64,000 nucleotides of DNA, taken from assembly GCA_904063045.1 (NCBI GenBank), contig CAJFCJ010000002.1, positions 4,298,179 through 4,362,178 of the forward strand, in the 5' to 3' direction. This document shows, piece by piece, positions 48,514 to 64,000 of the stretch. Each line of letters begins with the position of its first letter. The first letter of the stretch is position 1. The translations under genes and the position numbers were made by a program. Under the pieces are notes generated by a model. The model saw nothing but the letters and a program-made list of their open reading frames with translations, ran no database searches and was not told the origin of the DNA. Origin of the DNA: Dimorphilus gyrociliatus. Taxonomy: Eukaryota > Annelida > Polychaeta > Dinophilidae.

Positions 48514-50410
48514 TTGTAGACATTGATACCTTTGAATATGCTGATTAGACAATAAAATAAACATGTTTAGTCCGCCCCCAATCCAAGATTTACACGCGCA
48601 TGCTTAAGTTTACAATGGCTTGACCCTCATCCGGTTCGTTATTACTAATTTATCTAATTTTAGAAGTACGTCTTGATAAATAAATAACACCAACAATAAT
48701 AATGAAAGTAATATGTTTTAAAGTAAAGTAATCTTATAAAGGAATTATTAAAAATAAACCTAATTGTAAATTCAAGTAGACAGTATCGGAAAAGAGATGA
48801 TGTCTAATATATCTTATATGAATTGTCAATATTCTCTATAATTAATACAAGAAAGCAGGAAATGCAGTAATATCCAATGAACAGAATCAATTATTGAACA
48901 GGAATAGTATACGTTCTGTTTACATAATGTACTGTGTAAGCATATATGTACATTATAAATAGTGTATGCATAAACATAAATATAAACAAACACAAACAGA
49001 TACACAGACGCATCCACGCACATATAAATATATACTGTATATGTGTATATATAAAGCCTATATACCTATTAAATTCAACGCATAGGCCTATATGATGTTA
49101 TTATTTTTTTTGTAAAAACATATAGGCTTAGTAGAAACAGTTAATTAATGCTGCATCGTCTCTTTTCAGAATGTAACATCCGGTGAAAATAGCTATTAGT
49201 CTATTTCGGATAGCATATAGATATATACAAATGTGCTTGCTCCTCAAAATCACAACCATATTAGTCATAGAATTTGAATAGGTTTAAGAGTTCAAATGAT
49301 TTTATCCTATGTCCCGTATAAAAACGACTAGGCAATAACGTTTCAAATAATACAAAACATAGGTTGCTGCATTCGTCAACGCGTGACAAGAGTTATAATC
49401 ACATTTTACATCTTATAAATAAATGCTCTATCATCAGTTCAATGTCTTTTAACAATAATGCTTTACCTAATTAGTAAAGTGAAAATCGTGTTAATATAGA
49501 GCGTGATGAGAATTTATTTAGTAATTGTAGTGAATATTCAATAGTTGACACTTAAAGCTGTTTTCTTTTTCTTAATTGCACAAATATTGCATAACATTTG
49601 AACTATTTTGTTACGTTTTATTAGAGGATGTCAACTTTGGCATTATTTATTTTAAAGAATTCGGGGAAAATAGCAAATTTCCCTTGAGATTTAGTTTAGT
49701 TTGGTCTTTTTTTGTCTGTTATAAGTTTCCCTAAAGCGAAAATTGATCAACTTGTCTTTACTAAATTTTACACTTGCTTTCTAAATCCTAGTTTTTTTTT
49801 TCATCTCTTTCTCTCATTTTTTTTACTACGAAACTAAAAGGCGAGTTGACGTAGTATTTATAGGCCTAATATTGAAAGTAGTCCCATTCCGGCAAAAAAA
49901 TAAAAATATAGTACCAATAGATTGGCTGTATTCCTACATTTCTGTAAAGCCCGCGATACAAGAGAAATAAACTACCTTGTAGGAGCATATGTGCGCTCAA
50001 AAGAGCGATCGACGTCGAAGACAAAAGACCATATTCCCTCAGAGTTGAGTGTAAGTAAATTGCTACTTTATGTAAGATAATTCATTCGTATCGAAGCAGT
50101 TATTTTTGGCGGTATATAGAAACGGTATTATACCTTTAGTATTATTCAGTTGCTTCTTTATTCTTCGGGAAATACCTGCACTCTAATCAATTATACCCCA
50201 GTATTGTAACCAGATAGTGTTTGTCGATTTTGTGATAACTTCAGTGTATCTCTCTTATGGACAGAGAAATGTGTGATTTTTAACCTTGACCTTACAAATT
50301 AATAAAGAAAAATTGTAAATTATGACTAATAAATGGTATTTAAGTCGAAATAGTTTTACTCATACGAATTGCTTATTCATGTTTCAGATACATTACGAGT
50401 AGGAAAAAAG
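48514..50410. other. Intergenic region and PKC 5'UTR
   Basis: AATAAA at 48551-48556 ends the upstream gene. AT/TG-rich simple sequence spans 48.95-49.06 kb. A 10-base inverted repeat (AAGCCTATAT 49054-49063, ATATAGGCTT 49120-49129) flanks CATAGGCCTATATG. Near the end, GAGT/GTAAGT at 50050 and an acceptor TTTCAG at 50387 fit a 5'UTR intron of the PKC gene. Confidence 0.45.
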
Positions 50411-54551
<4,141 letters not shown>

Positions 54552-57242
54552 AAAAGAAAAGATCAGGAATTTTAACAAAACAGTATTTAATTACTGAAAA
54601 AAAGAAAATATTTTTTAAATTAGATATATTTTAAACATTTATGTCAGAGGAAGACAACCAACCAACTAAACAAAAAAAAAAACAAAAGGCAAGAAACGGA
54701 AAGAAACAAACAACTAGCAAAAAAAAAGTATATTTTAATAACAAAGAAAGTGAAAATTATATTTAGTTTTCTTTTTTTTTCCATTCTATTCAAAAAACAT
54801 ATAAACTAAACAAAATCCGGATGAAAAATATATATATATGTATATGTATATATATATACTGATTGGGAAAAACCATATATATTATATGGTTATATATATT
54901 ATATATATATATATATATATATTACTTCGTGTGTATATTTTATTTATGCTTTTAAAATTTTTATCTGATAACAAAAAATAGCAAAATTAATAACAAAACA
55001 AGAGGAAAAACATTATTAATTTTATTATTTTTTTTCTTTTATTTGTGTATTTGTATTAATCTCATTTTCTTATTATATTATCAACTAATATCAAGAAGAT
55101 TGAGCTGTGATAGATCTAACAATTGTAAGAAAAAGAAATACATTTTTTGAACTAATTCCATTCTAAAGTGAGAAAAAAGAAAAACGTATTGAAATCATTA
55201 AATTCATAAGATCCATTTTATTACTCGTCTTTATATTAAAGATAAAGAATTTAGATTGAATGGAAGTTAAATGACATAATTTATACAAACAAAATCTATA
55301 ACATTACCTTAGTAGACAGAAAAATGACTTTCTGTTTAAAATTATATAAAAGTGAAAATGAACAATTAATTGGTTTTTCATTTGAGAATATTTTAATAAT
55401 GATTTATTAGAATTGAAGAGAATATCAATGGTTATATGAGGTATATATCTATTGCGATTGAATGTATATTTGCAGATATTGCTTGTATATTTAGACTTAC
55501 ATATAAATAGGTAGAAAAAGTTGTTTGTTTTTAAAATTACAGTAGAAGAATAGATTAAATATGGGTAAAAACTATTTTATAACAACAATCCCTGTTTTGA
55601 GAGAAAAAGAAAAGGGTATAGTTTTCGGTCTTTTCCTCCTTTAACGTAGACAGAGAATGAAATAAAAAATATTTTCATTTGTTAAAAGTTTGTCGATTAT
55701 CCTACCTTATTCATGAAAATTGTACATAGGTGTTTACCATAATTAAATACACAATAAATCTTATTGAATACTATGAAAAATACCAAACATTTTCGTATCT
55801 TCGCAATATTATAATATATATATATTGTATATAGTATTTGTCTAAATAATCGATATTTTTATTAATAAAATAGCAATAAATAGACTTTTGTACTAATATT
55901 ACTAGATCAAATGAATCACAATCACACGTGTAGAAAAATTAGGCGCAAACTTCTTGAAATGTTAATCATGAGCTATTTTCTTCTGGGTGGGGTTTTTTTT
56001 TCTCTTCTTTATTTGACTTATTCTTAATTTTAAAATTATAAAAAAAGTAAATTCTCATTTATATATATTTAAAAAAATCTATTCATTATAACTGTTTTGA
56101 AATGGTTACATTCAATAAATGATGTATCAGCTTTCTTTTTGATTCAATGAACCTTACTTCTATCTCTTTTCTTTTCTCTGCTTCAATGATGATTGATTCG
56201 ATGCTATCCTATAATATTTATAAACGGCGTCAAAACAATTCTACATTAGAAAGTGGGAATGTCATCTTTGTAAACGAAGTCAGAAAAAAGATATCGTATT
56301 GACTCATTCAATAAAATCGTTGAAGTGAAAGTGTGAAATATCAATAAACGTTCATAGCTTCAACTATAGTATTTCCAAATAAATAAAAGACTATATATCT
56401 TACTATAATGTAATTAGTATCATAATTATAGCAACTGTAATATTCAATGTTCAAAGAAAATAAGAATCAATGTAAAAATGGATTATTTGATTTTTTTATT
56501 TGAAAAATATAAAAAGTATGGCAAAAAGGTCAAAGGTCACAGGAATAGATATAAAAATTGTACAATCAAAGAGATTGATTACTTCCAATTAAATAACTAC
56601 TTTTGTAAATGAAAATTTTTTTCCTTTTTCTTAAATTATCGTTTGTCAGAAGATACAATAATATCATATATAGTATCATATAATATCATATTTGACGGAT
56701 ATATAACTATGCCACGTATCCATAAACATTATCATACAGTTCTAGGTGCTCTTATGTATTTTATAGATTATTATTATTTGTATATGGAAATATAGATAGA
56801 CTACACCAAGGTTACAATCTGTTAAGTAACAAAGAAAAATGAGAAAGAGGTAGAATATATTATTAAATAAGTGACATATCATATTACTAAATGAGTGTTA
56901 GTATATGAAATCCTTACATTTTTATAGTTGTCTTTTTTTTTGCCTTTTTTTTTATTGTTAGCCTGTCATTTCTGCATCTTATAGAATCCCCGTTTAAATA
57001 AAATACCAACCACCAAATTAGGACTCGAATCTTTTAGTTAAAAAGTATTTTTAAAGACAAACGATACTTATCATAATTTTATAAAAATATATATGTATGT
57101 ATATATAAATTTATATATATATATATATATATATAGATATAGATATCTTTTCTTTATAAAACGTATACATATTGAAAAACCCTCTTGTTTAAGACGATAA
57201 GTAAGACGATAACTTATCTACACTCGCAAAAAACTTAAAATA
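54552..57242. other. Long AT-rich 3' region between PKC and the PTB-domain gene
   Basis: 2.7 kb with no coding signal, probably long 3'UTRs of two converging genes. It holds TA-rich simple repeats (54826-54925, 55811-55835, 57091-57140) and an inverted repeat AACCATATA / TATATGGTT at 54871-54891. Confidence 0.5.
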
Positions 57243-59255
57243 TTAATAGTCGAGCCCCCCGTCAAAGGCTCCTCCTTGTCCTGAATTTCTCATATGTCCA
57301 TTTTGATCCTCAAATTGATTTGCATCAACTGAAATAATATTTTCTAGGTTCATCTCGTAAGGATCAACGTTCGGGAAAGCTCCAACTTTATTTTGAGCTC
57401 TTATAGAATCCATAAAGTATTTCCTGCTGTTAGGAAATTTCTGTCTAGTAGGATAATCAGGCTCAATGTCATCCAAATATGGCGGTCTTTGTCTCTCATT
57501 TTTTTTAAATTGAACTTCACCAGTATTTATTATACCTATGTCATCAAATGATTTTGGTCCACCTCGTAAAAATTCAGAATCTCCTTGTGTATTAGGTGCA
57601 GGGCGCCTTGGACTAGGTTGGCGTCTCGGTGGGTTACGTTGTGCTCTGTCGTTGTCTCCTAGTAATTTACAAATTAAGTATAGAAAGTTGTACTTTGAAG
57701 TTGAATTTAAAAAAAAAAACGACTTACTTGGAAGTGGCATAGGTCTTCTTCCTGGCGGACTCTTTGTCCTTTGTCTATTCCTTGGTGACGGACTTCTTCT
57801 GGGAGAGGGACTCCTTGATGGTGAATTGTATTGTCCTCCTCTTCTCGGCGAATATCTTCGCTGATTACTTTCATAGTTGTCATAATCTGAATAGTAGTCA
57901 TCTTCGTATTCATCGGAATCATCTGAAAATCTGCGCTCATCGTGATGGTATGGTGGTCTTCTATTATATGCTGGCGGAGGACTTTTCATTCTGCCATCTT
58001 TTTTCGGTGGTGGACTTCTAGCCTTTTCCGGTGATCTTGAGGCGCTACGATGTTTTTTAAAGCCATGCTTATAATGCTTCTCCTTACGGGAGCGGCCTCT
58101 TGACTTTCTCTTGATGTCTTCCTTCTTAAAAGTGGGCCTATAAGAATTTGGTGGAGGCGGACGGCCAAATCCTGGTCTTAGTGGTCCCATTGGACCACGT
58201 GGGCCAAAAGGGGGCCCAGGAGGACCAAAATTAGGCCCAGGGGGACCATAATGATGGCCATGAGGACCAATAGAAGCAGGAGGCATTGGTCGAGGACCAC
58301 CTATAACAGGTCTTGGCCTGGTTGGTGGCAAAGACATGGGAGGACCTGGATAATTCATTCGTAGTGGTTGCATGTCAAAAAGATTGTACTTTTTAACAAG
58401 GTGTTCCGAAGTAGCGTAAAAGTATCCTTGAAGAGGAGGTCTTGCGTAAAACTCAGGTGGAGCTAGTTCCTTAACAGGCTCAGCCGGAACTAAGCTGACA
58501 GTCTGCATGGGTGCGGTCAGCTCACTGGCTACAACATCAGCGGGCGGAGGCTCATTCGACCAACCTTCTTTTTGGGAGTATCCCCTTGTACATGATTGAA
58601 CAAGGGCCACGGCACCTGATTCGGATTTTGTGACAAATACGTGACACTCCAAAACTTTTCTTCCGAGATTCCTTCTCATAACAGCGCAAAAGATGGGAGG
58701 GTGTGTTCTACTTGCTACCCCCTAGGGAAAATATTAATACTCTATAATATTAGTAAATTTACTTTCCTGATTATATATAAACTTAAAGTTCAGAAGGGAT
58801 ACGTTGATATTATTTCAATTTATACATTTAACTTGAATAGTTAAAATGTTAGCTATATATCAAAAATTTATGATTTACGAATTTCTTTTTTTGTTAAATT
58901 TACAAACCGGAGCGTCCAGAGACACAAATTTGGCTTGTTTTTCTCCTGTAGCTCCATTTACAATAACCAAAGCTTTAACTGCAGCACATAAATGTAAAGT
59001 TTGGATTGGAAACCAAACTACTCTGGATCTTTCATCGACGTATTGAAGTTGAAGTCCCGTTGAAAACACTGTTAACCAAGCATCGATGCCAGGTACATCT
59101 CCTTCTTTCTCAATTGGATATCTTTCTCTTAAAGGTTGTTGAATGGCATCGAGACCTTCGGAAGTTTCCGTTGGTACAGCGGATCCTAAATAGAGAACCC
59201 GGCATTTTGCCAGGGGGATATGCTCGACTTTTCCTCCAGTATTCTCTTGAACCAT
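57243..59255 (-). CDS. PTB/PID-like domain protein with proline-rich and RS-like tail
   Basis: 585 residues; exons 59255-58908, 58721-57728, 57658-57243. The first ~165 residues resemble a phosphotyrosine-binding fold: LAKCRVLYLGSAVP, GLDAIQQPLRERYP, GIDAWLTVFSTGLQL, VVWFPIQTLHLCAAV, then across the intron HPPIFCAVMRRNLGRKVLEC and HVFVTKSESGAVALVQSC. A Gly/Pro-rich part (PPGPNFGPPGPPFGP) and an Arg/Ser-rich part (SPSPRRSPSPRNRQR) follow, then an acidic end. The PTB part has clear relatives among unnamed animal proteins, but I cannot name the family. The tail suggests RNA-linked or condensate behaviour (inference). Head-to-head with the LicD-like gene. Confidence 0.75.
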
Positions 59256-59723
59256 ATTTTCTCAGCGAGAAGGGCGAGGCTATGGGCGGCGAAGGCTTAT
59301 GGGGGCAGCACTACAATAGTTCAATATTGAATATTGATATGTTGATTTTATTCTTAAAAGGATCAACCTTCAGTATAGGACTAATTGAAATTTACTAGAG
59401 GGGAGTCATCGGCAAGAAAGCCTATATCAAAAATAAAGTGCTTTCTAGTACAAGTTCCATTAGGGCGAGGTTATAAGCGTACGAGAAAAAATAGCATATG
59501 AATTAGTTTGTCCTATGAGGGCTAATAGAAATAATTTCATAATTATCAGCAGACATAATTCCTATCCCTTTTCCTGTAGAGAAGTCAGTTATATTCCTAT
59601 GCACCAGTTGTGCACTGTGAAGTGCACTACAACTTTCTCTCTATGCAAAAATAAATTTATAAAATTGAATTTTAAGCCACATTGCATGTAACATATATTA
59701 CATACTATGCCGGACAGTTGAAT
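59256..59723. promoter_or_regulatory. Divergent region PTB protein / LicD-like
   Basis: 468 bases between opposite start codons. No TATA box or YY1-like site is evident. A GC-richer patch at 59262-59312 lies next to the PTB gene start. Confidence 0.4.
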
Positions 59724-60626
59724 ATGAGAGTTTTATACTATCTGGGTATTGCATGTATTTTGTTCATAATTCTTCTCTTTATACATAAAACTTCATCTAT
59801 GCATAAATGGAGATTTGGATTAGTTGGGATTTCTGATGAAAAAAATGGAATTTCAAAATTTCATTACGTCTATTGGTCCTCAAATGTTACTTCAGTATTT
59901 CCAGAATGCAAAACTCTCTATTCGAAGTATGATTCGTTCACACCTGTATTAACCATTGAAAATTTAATAGATATAGAGAATATGTTGCGAACATTTGATG
60001 AATTCTGTAAAAAAAGAAGCATACGATATTTTGCAGCATCTGGAACTAGACTTGGCACTAATAGGCATCATGGTCCTATACCTTATGACGACGATATAGA
60101 TCTCGTTCTCTTGGAGGAAGATAAGGAAAAATTTGATTTTTTCTTGAAAAACTCTACGGATTACAGGATTTCTAAGAGAGATAAAACAAAAAAATGGAAA
60201 TTTTATAATAAGCATAATGCTAACATTAAATCCTACGATTATTCTTGGCCATTTCTAGATATATTTTTCTTAGAACCAGGCAAGAATAATAACAAGTGTA
60301 TATATGCCGATTATTTAAATTTCTGCATCACTAAAAGACAATTTAACCATATTGAAAGAAAACCGTTTTTAAATCTTTTCCTTCCCATTTTAGCAACACC
60401 TAATTTAGATCCAATTTCTGACCCTAACAGCTTGGTGTACTGCGTAAGTCGGCATTATAATCATAGGGATGAGATACACGAAAAAAATAGTGTAAAAAGG
60501 ATTCTATGCAGCAAACTATCAAGTTGTTTACCGATAGTTAATATTATTAAAACAAAAAATTGCAGAATAGCCGAAGTATTAAAGTTTAATGATAAAATTT
60601 TGAATATTTTCTGTAGTACTGTATGA
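59724..60626 (+). CDS. LicD-family nucleotidyltransferase-like protein (fukutin/FKRP-related fold)
   Basis: Intronless gene of 300 residues. An N-terminal signal-anchor (YYLGIACILFIILLFIH) predicts a type II Golgi/ER membrane protein. The LicD core is visible: FDEFCKKRSIRYFAASGTRLG, then GPIPYDDDIDLVL, with the metal-binding DDDID at 122-126, and WPFLDIFF. Family members transfer phospho-sugars or phosphocholine; animal examples include the ribitol-phosphate transferases FKTN and FKRP. This protein is shorter than FKRP (495), so a specific substrate cannot be assigned. ATG 59724 is used because the upstream in-frame start is a TTG. AATAAA at 60643-60648. Confidence 0.85.
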   Translation: MRVLYYLGIACILFIILLFIHKTSSMHKWRFGLVGISDEKNGISKFHYVYWSSNVTSVFPECKTLYSKYDSFTPVLTIENLIDIENMLRTFDEFCKKRSIRYFAASGTRLGTNRHHGPIPYDDDIDLVLLEEDKEKFDFFLKNSTDYRISKRDKTKKWKFYNKHNANIKSYDYSWPFLDIFFLEPGKNNNKCIYADYLNFCITKRQFNHIERKPFLNLFLPILATPNLDPISDPNSLVYCVSRHYNHRDEIHEKNSVKRILCSKLSSCLPIVNIIKTKNCRIAEVLKFNDKILNIFCSTV

Positions 60627-61909
60627 AAATTCATTTCTTTTGAATAAAATACACTTTATTATGCCAATTCCAATACAAGATATTAAGTTCTTTTACAGTT
60701 TTTTCCCACTATATTGTTTAATGACTGACTGTTATTCAAATAGCAAAAAAGAAAACATTTTCAACAGTAGCCATAAATTGTGGATACTAACGCCACCTGC
60801 TTAGTATTTATTTGAAATTGTACATTATAAATAAATATCGATAGAAAATAAAGCCTTAATATAAGCATCTTTTTTCATTATAATATTTACAATTGTAGGT
60901 TTTTATTTGCGCCACGTTGTAGTGTACATCATAATTTCGTAGAAAATATATGTAATGTTAGAACTTGTGCACGCCTTACATCTGTACGTGAACAGAAGAG
61001 TTTACAGAAAGAAAAGATATATGCTACGCGTATATCTAATTAAGTTTTTGAAGAACAATATTGAAAGAAATAAAGAAAGAGAGAGAGAGAGAGAAAAAAA
61101 AAGGAAGAAAGTAAAACATCTTTGTACCGTAATTTTTTCAGTACAATAGAACTTTTAATCATATTAAAAAAGCTTTTGTTTATCTGTCTTTAAGTAATAC
61201 AGCTTTTTATATATTTTTTAAACATAAATCCTATATAAAAATCAATTTATCCTATTTATAGTTTGTCTTTTGATATTAATCCAGGAAAAAACCATATATG
61301 GCTCTTTTATACTTCTTAATTATTTTCAAGTTAACAATATGGTCACTAAACTCTGTAAGAGTGAATGAAGGGCTCCAATTTCTTTTGCACTCTCCGTGAA
61401 ATGTGCTAACCTAACCATGCTATTTTATGTAGGTTATGTAAATCGCATGTTTAACGTAGCCTACTTATCTAGAGTAAGTATATAAAAAGTTTCATTTTTG
61501 ATTCTCATCGCTCACAAACCACGAGGTAACAAACTTTAGATAGAAAAGATGTCTTTTAGCGTGTTCTTTTAAGTAGTCCTATATTTTTTAAATTAGTTAT
61601 TCTTATTGTTTTTTTCTTAAGTGTATTAGTTTATCATCATTTAAAGTTATACAGAATTACTTAAAGCTCTATTGTAACAGCGTAAAAAAAAAACAATAAT
61701 GATAGGACAAACGATAATTGAAAATTTCCGTTTACATGTTTTTATAATTATTTGGCTAACAAAACTCTCATCTCCTATTGTTACAAATGTATTTTTTATT
61801 TGCGTCCAAGATATCGAAGGAGATTTTTCGTATTCTTTTATAAACATCTTTTTTCTTTATCTATTTAGATATTTGAAGGAGGAAAAATATTAAATCAATT
61901 TATGAGAAG
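60627..61909. other. Intergenic region with TATA promoter of the Ig gene
   Basis: TATAAAAA at 61481-61488 is the best TATA box in the window. A 5'UTR intron is plausible (CGAG/GTAACA near 61525 to TATTTAG near 61868). A short GA-rich simple repeat lies at 61076-61094. No gene seen. Confidence 0.5.
61481..61488 (+). promoter_or_regulatory. TATA box
   Basis: TATAAAAA upstream of the Ig-domain gene. Transcription would start near 61510 and lead into the putative leader exon. Confidence 0.5.
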
Positions 61910-63826
61910 ATGTGGATTGTTACTTTCTTCAAATTTCTACTAATTGGAGGTTATCTTTTTATGAGAATCAAAGCTGATAGGGAAATTATTATTCCTCCTC
62001 GAATGTTTTCTTTTATTTCTCCTGAAGAGAAGGTTTTTCTTCAGGATGAAACGGTTACATTAAACTGTGAATCAGAAGGAACTCCGTTGCCGAAATATAG
62101 TTGGAAGAAAGATGGAAAACGAATTGTGCAAAATGAAAGAATAGCAATTAATAATGGAAAAACTATAATAAAAGATGCTATGAAATCTGACGAAGGTTAT
62201 TATCAATGCTTTGCCACTAATTCTGGAGGAACGTCTGTATCAGAGAAGATATCTTTGAGAATGGCAGTTTTGGAAAGTTTTACAAGTAAAAAAATAAAAA
62301 CCTATCAAGGAAAGATAGGTGCAGAAGTGAAGTTATTATGCATTGCACCCAGATCTTATCCTGCACCGGAAATTTTCTGGGTTCATAAATGGCATAAAAA
62401 TAATTCAGTTGTGCCGGTGATTTTGAATAGACGAATTGCCATGGATCCGGATGGAAATTTATATGTTTTGGCAGTTGCTGAGGAAGATTTCATTGATGGA
62501 AAAGTATGGGCTTGCGCAGTGAGAAATAAATTTCTACATAGAACGGAGATTGGCTTTTACAGTGTAATTCAGCCTCAACCGAACGTACCCCAGTCTCAAC
62601 ATCATAAATTACTACTCGGCAGTGCAAAGCACCAGGTGGCGCTACAAGGCGAGACTATTCAACTCATTTGCATATTTGGAGGTAACAAATATAACTATAA
62701 TAAATTTTAGAAATAGTATTCAATTAAATATCGAAATGAACCAATTATTATTGCTTTTATAGGGGATGCTAATCTTAATATTCAATGGGGGCGAACTGAT
62801 GGACAGGCATTAAAAAATAGTCACGAAATAGAGAAATTCGGTAGGCGGTTGACTTTACGTCAAGTTGACTCGACAGACTCCGGAACTTATTTTTGCTTTT
62901 GTCGGGGAACCGAGCATCATATTGAGTTAACGGTTAAATCAGAAAGATTAAGGCCTGAGTGGGACAAAATGCCACTATCTGTAGATGCTAATGAACAAGA
63001 CAATGTTGAATTTCGATGCAGTCCTAAAGATAAAGACAATGCCCATACATCTTGGTTTATAAATGGTGAATCTATCTCTAAACTTGATCTAGATCCAAGC
63101 TGGGTTGTGAATAAATATTCTTTGATCATAAGTAATGTTACAGCCGAAGATATCCAAGTGATACAATGTAACATTTCTTCACACCATGGATACATTTTCG
63201 CAAATGCATATTTGAACGTGAATATAAAGCCGAGAATACAAGTAAAAGCTCTTCAGGATGTCGTTGAGGGAGCAACTGCAGTGTTGGCTTGGAAAATAAT
63301 CGTCATCCGAAACCTAATGTCTATTGGATGAAGGGAAACGTGATAATTTCGGAAAACGCAAGATTTAGAGTAACTACTGATGGCTTTTTAAGAATCTTCA
63401 ATGTATCTACAGAGGATGCCGGACTTTACACTTGCACAGCGAAAAAACACAGCGGGAAAGATGTCGGCCAGAGGATCTCTGGTTGTGATTAGTCCTTCTG
63501 TAGCAGTAAATAAACAAGACCGTGTTTACAATAAAAGAGAATCAACAGTTAAGAGTCCAGACAATACTGAAACAAAAACGGAAAATCTTCCAAAGAAAAG
63601 TAATAAGAAAATATATATGAATAGTGGAGGATTTGAAGTGGAAGTAACGAATATTTTTATATGTCTTTTCTTGCCTTTTTTAGTAAATTTCTTTTATAAA
63701 TTTACGAGATTTATACACCCAACAGCGAGATTTTTTTTTATAACTTTTGTAATATTAATTTTTTTTTTAAAAAAAAAAGAAAGAGTTGTTTCTTCAGCTT
63801 TATCTTTGTTTTTAGGTAATATGTAG
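61910..63826 (+). CDS. L1CAM/neuroglian-like Ig protein, reading frame broken in Ig5
   Basis: Exons 61910-62681 and 62763 onward. A signal peptide is followed by IIIPPRMFSF and five Ig domains in the order and style of L1/neuroglian: Ig1 (LPKYSWKKDGKRI, GYYQCFATN), Ig2 (EVKLLCIAPRSYPAPEIFW, MDPDGNLYVL), Ig3 (VALQGETIQLICIFGG), Ig4 (NVEFRCSP, SWFINGE) and Ig5 (NNRHPKPNVYWMKG, DAGLYTCTAKKHSG). In Ig5 the frame shifts twice. One base is missing between 63291 and 63292, in the codon of the first Ig5 Cys. One extra base lies in 63463-63469, restoring the original frame. After Ig5 there are no FnIII repeats before the window end, only a polar linker and hydrophobic stretches (IFICLFLPFLVNFF). It may be a hemolin-like or GPI/TM-anchored derivative, or further exons lie outside the window. 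Confidence 0.75.
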
Positions 63827-63845
63827 AATATGTATGCTCTTAAAT

Positions 63846-63847
<2 letters not shown>

Positions 63848-63880
<33 letters not shown>

Positions 63881-63909
63881 TATATACAGCATATATATAT
63901 TATATATAT
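63848..63909. repeat. (TA)n simple repeat
   Basis: AT dinucleotide repeat with CAG interruptions, just after the Ig gene stop codon. Confidence 0.8.
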
Positions 63910-64000
63910 CCATTGTGAATTTACCTGTATATACTTCGTGTATTGATACTCTATACTCCATGTGATTAATATTGAATAATACATTTATATTTTTATTGAA

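Noticed and set aside
63242-63281. A tiny intron (GTAAAA..TGCAG) to explain the first Ig5 frameshift
   Set aside because: Splicing it leaves a frame that meets a stop within six codons and deletes Ig5 sequence.

Overview
The window is nuclear DNA of an animal. It is AT-rich and gene-dense, with about 20 protein-coding genes in 64 kb. Introns are mostly 40-140 bases with GT..AG ends. The gene set is metazoan (alsin, L1-type Ig protein, novel PKC, p24 cargo receptor, mitochondrial RNase P subunit, peritrophin domains). The chitin-binding/granulin protein and an unfamiliar large multi-pass membrane protein point to a protostome, most likely a spiralian. A compact-genome annelid is my best guess, and that is inference only.

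Layout: R3H/SUZ protein (-) and alsin (+) at 0-8 kb; pyruvate dehydrogenase kinase (-) and CDV3 (+) at 8.5-12.2 kb; a 3.2-kb gene-poor stretch; NUSAP1 (+) and an AADAC-like lipase (-) at 15.4-18.1 kb; beta-1,4-galactosyltransferase (-), p24/TMED (+), CDCA3 (-) and USP5 (+) at 20-29.4 kb; an LRRIQ1-type IQ/coiled-coil protein (-) and TRMT10C (+) at 29.9-36 kb; SLC35E2-like transporter (-) and ceramide kinase (+) at 36.8-41.4 kb; a 1081-residue multi-pass protein of unknown function (+), a secreted chitin-binding/granulin protein (+) and a delta-type novel PKC (+) at 42.8-54.6 kb; a PTB-domain protein with an RS-like tail (-) and a LicD-family protein (+) at 57.2-60.6 kb; and an L1/neuroglian-like Ig protein (+) broken by two opposite 1-base shifts, running to the window end.

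These are unrelated housekeeping and cell-biology genes, not an operon or cluster. What recurs is head-to-head pairing: seven divergent pairs have start codons 0.4-1.1 kb apart, and several of those gaps carry a YY1-like ATGGC-core site. The most interesting features are duplicated alternative terminal exons (two first exons in the PDK gene, two last transmembrane exons in the p24 gene), an LRRIQ1 orthologue without leucine-rich repeats, a chitin-binding plus granulin architecture, the unknown multi-pass protein, and the Ig gene with compensating frameshifts.

Exon ends were chosen by hand from GT/AG sites, reading-frame phase and remembered family sequences. Each model adds up to a whole number of codons unless stated.
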